Of a stretch of DNA of 6,059 bases, positions 4,634-6,059 are shown in pieces. The stretch comes from Paracoccaceae bacterium (GTDB lineage: Bacteria; Pseudomonadota; Alphaproteobacteria; Rhodobacterales; Rhodobacteraceae). The stretch covers positions 1 through 6,059 of the forward strand of contig RFUP01000155.1 of the NCBI GenBank assembly GCA_009922885.1, read 5' to 3'. Under the pieces are notes generated by a model that searched no databases, was not told the DNA's origin, and saw only the letters and a list, made by a program, of their open reading frames with translations. The stretch's first letter is position 1, and each line of letters starts with the position of its first letter. Both the position numbers and the translations under genes were made by a program.

Positions 4634-6059
4634 ATGATTGCCTATGACTATCCTCTGTTGATCAAGCAGATTCTGAACACGGCGCTTTCTTATGCGCCTA
4701 GACAGGAAATCGTTCATGCCGACACCATGCGCTACGACTATAGTATATTCGCCTGGCGGATTGGGCGTGTAGCCGGAGCTTTGCGTGCTCTCGGAGCTGG
4801 CGAAGGCAGCATTATCGCGGTACTTGACTGGGATAGCCACCGCTATTTGGAATGCTTCTTTGCCGTGCCCATGATCGGAGCCACCTTACACACAGTGAAC
4901 ATCCGACTGTCGCCGGAACAAATCCTATACACGATAAACCATGCTGAGGATGACCTGATCCTGTGCCATGTCGATTTTCTGCCGCTGCTCATGGAGATCG
5001 CGGGCCGGATCGAACGTCCCTGGCGGCTGGTGTTAATGTGCGATGATGGCCAAACTCCCCCAGGTGTGAAGGCAGCAGGAGAGTATGAGGCCCTTCTAGA
5101 CGCAGCTACGTCGGTCAGCAACTTCCCCGATTTCGACGAGAATATTCGCGCTACACTGTTTTACACCACGGGCACGACGGGCGACCCTAAGGGGGTCACC
5201 TATTCGCAGCGCCAGCTCGTGCTCCACACGCTAGCAGTGGCATCGGGCCTGGGTCCGATCCCCGGCGGCGGGCTGAACCGCGGCGATGTCTACATGCCGA
5301 TCACGCCGTTGTTCCATGTTCACGGCTGGGGCATTCCTTACGTCGCAACGCTGATGGGGCTCAAGCAGGTCTATCCGGGGCGTTATGAGCCCGCGCACCT
5401 TCTAGGATTGATTGCCGAGCATGGCGTGACCTTCTCGCATTGTGTGCCGACGATCCTTGCGATGCTGCTGAACGCGCCGGAGGCTGTAGCAACGGACCTG
5501 AGCCGCTGGAAAGTCATCATCGGCGGCTCTGCCCTGCCCGAGGGGCTGGCGCGGCAGGCGCTCGCGCGCGGCGTCGACCTTCACGCGGCTTATGGCATGT
5601 CCGAGACCTGTCCTTTCCTGACTGTGGCTGACATGATGGCGACGCGAGCCTCCAATGCGCTGATCGATGTTCGGATAGCGACTGGCAAACCCGCGCCGAT
5701 GGTTCAAATTCGGGTCGTCGATTCGGAGATGAACGACCTGCCACGCGATGGTAAGTCCACAGGAGAGATTGTCGCCCGTGCGCCTTGGCTTACCCGAGGC
5801 TACTTGAAGAACGAAGAGGGTACGAAGACACTTTGGCATGGCGGCTGGCTACATACCGGCGATGTAGGGCGGTTCGATCAGCGTGGGACGCTCCATATCA
5901 CTGACCGATTGAAAGATGTAATCAAGACCGGCGGGGAATGGGTTTCTTCGCTAGAATTGGAAAATCTTGCCAGCAGGGTCGCGGGCGTGGCTGAGGCCGC
6001 CGCCATCGGCGTGCCGGATCCCAAATGGGGCGAACGCCCGCTCTTGGTGGTTACCTGCA
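4634..6059 (+). CDS. AMP-forming acyl-CoA synthetase (fatty-acid--CoA ligase type), 3' end outside window
   Basis: 475 codons are present with no stop before the right edge; relatives are about 540 residues, so only part of the C-terminal lid domain is missing. The ANL-superfamily motifs run in order: P-loop YTTGTTGDPKG (177-187), aromatic/His segment TPLFHVHGWG (224-233), GGSALP (297-302), A5 motif YGMSET (320-325), GWLHTGD (404-410) with the ribose-binding Asp410, and hinge DRLKD (424-428) followed by KTGGEWVSSLELE (431-443). The catalytic lysine near the C-terminus is beyond the edge. Such enzymes activate a carboxylic acid with ATP to an acyl-adenylate, then form the CoA thioester; they are cytoplasmic or membrane-associated. 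The N-terminus (AYDYPLLIKQIL) and HTVNIRLSPEQI resemble AlkK-like medium/long-chain synthetases; DmdB of the DMSP demethylation pathway is a relative, so chain length and substrate are open. Divergent from the transporter operon. It uses more CTA, TTA and ATA codons than the SBP56 gene. Confidence 0.95.
   Translation, partial: MIAYDYPLLIKQILNTALSYAPRQEIVHADTMRYDYSIFAWRIGRVAGALRALGAGEGSIIAVLDWDSHRYLECFFAVPMIGATLHTVNIRLSPEQILYTINHAEDDLILCHVDFLPLLMEIAGRIERPWRLVLMCDDGQTPPGVKAAGEYEALLDAATSVSNFPDFDENIRATLFYTTGTTGDPKGVTYSQRQLVLHTLAVASGLGPIPGGGLNRGDVYMPITPLFHVHGWGIPYVATLMGLKQVYPGRYEPAHLLGLIAEHGVTFSHCVPTILAMLLNAPEAVATDLSRWKVIIGGSALPEGLARQALARGVDLHAAYGMSETCPFLTVADMMATRASNALIDVRIATGKPAPMVQIRVVDSEMNDLPRDGKSTGEIVARAPWLTRGYLKNEEGTKTLWHGGWLHTGDVGRFDQRGTLHITDRLKDVIKTGGEWVSSLELENLASRVAGVAEAAAIGVPDPKWGERPLLVVTC

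Noticed and set aside
4529..4840. 103-codon minus-strand open frame crossing the intergenic region and the ligase start
   Set aside because: Antisense to the conserved ligase N-terminus, with no ribosome site and no recognisable domain.
5402..5839. 145-codon minus-strand open frame inside the ligase
   Set aside because: Antisense to the motif-bearing ligase core (GGSALP, YGMSET); shadow frame.

Overview
The window looks like a GC-rich proteobacterial chromosome segment, most likely alphaproteobacterial. This is judged by eye from the strong preference for G/C at third codon positions, the AGGAGG-type ribosome binding sites, tight ATGA gene overlaps, and an ABC transporter whose two ATPases are fused into one chain. 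A Rhodobacterales origin is a guess; no ribosomal or other taxonomic marker is present.

Layout. Positions 1-4440 hold a minus-strand gene block, read from right to left. It contains permease B (GTG start at 4440), permease C, a fused two-domain ATPase, and then, after a 100-base gap, the N-terminal half of an SBP56-family protein (selenium-binding protein / methanethiol oxidase family) that runs off the left edge. The three transporter genes overlap by four bases at each junction and are surely co-transcribed. The SBP56 gene has its own strong ribosome binding site and no convincing terminator before it, so it is probably part of the same transcript. From 4634 to the right edge, on the plus strand, lies an acyl-CoA synthetase (AMP-forming ligase) that lacks only its C-terminal end. 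The 193 bases at 4441-4633 form a divergent control region. It carries three copies of the heptamer TGTTTGC, two of them within a 9-base inverted repeat.

How the genes may work together. The permeases and ATPase make up the membrane and motor parts of a peptide/nickel-type (Dpp/Opp class) importer. No periplasmic binding protein is visible, so the substrate is unknown. SBP56 proteins include copper-dependent methanethiol oxidase, and the divergent ligase belongs to the large class that contains AlkK-type fatty acyl-CoA synthetases and the DMSP-pathway enzyme DmdB. One inferred, unproven reading is an uptake-and-catabolism locus for an organosulfur or carboxylate compound. The simpler reading is unrelated neighbours sharing a divergent promoter region.

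Two real genes (SBP56 and the ligase) are cut by the window edges and have no stop codon here. Most other long open frames in this window are antisense shadows caused by high GC.
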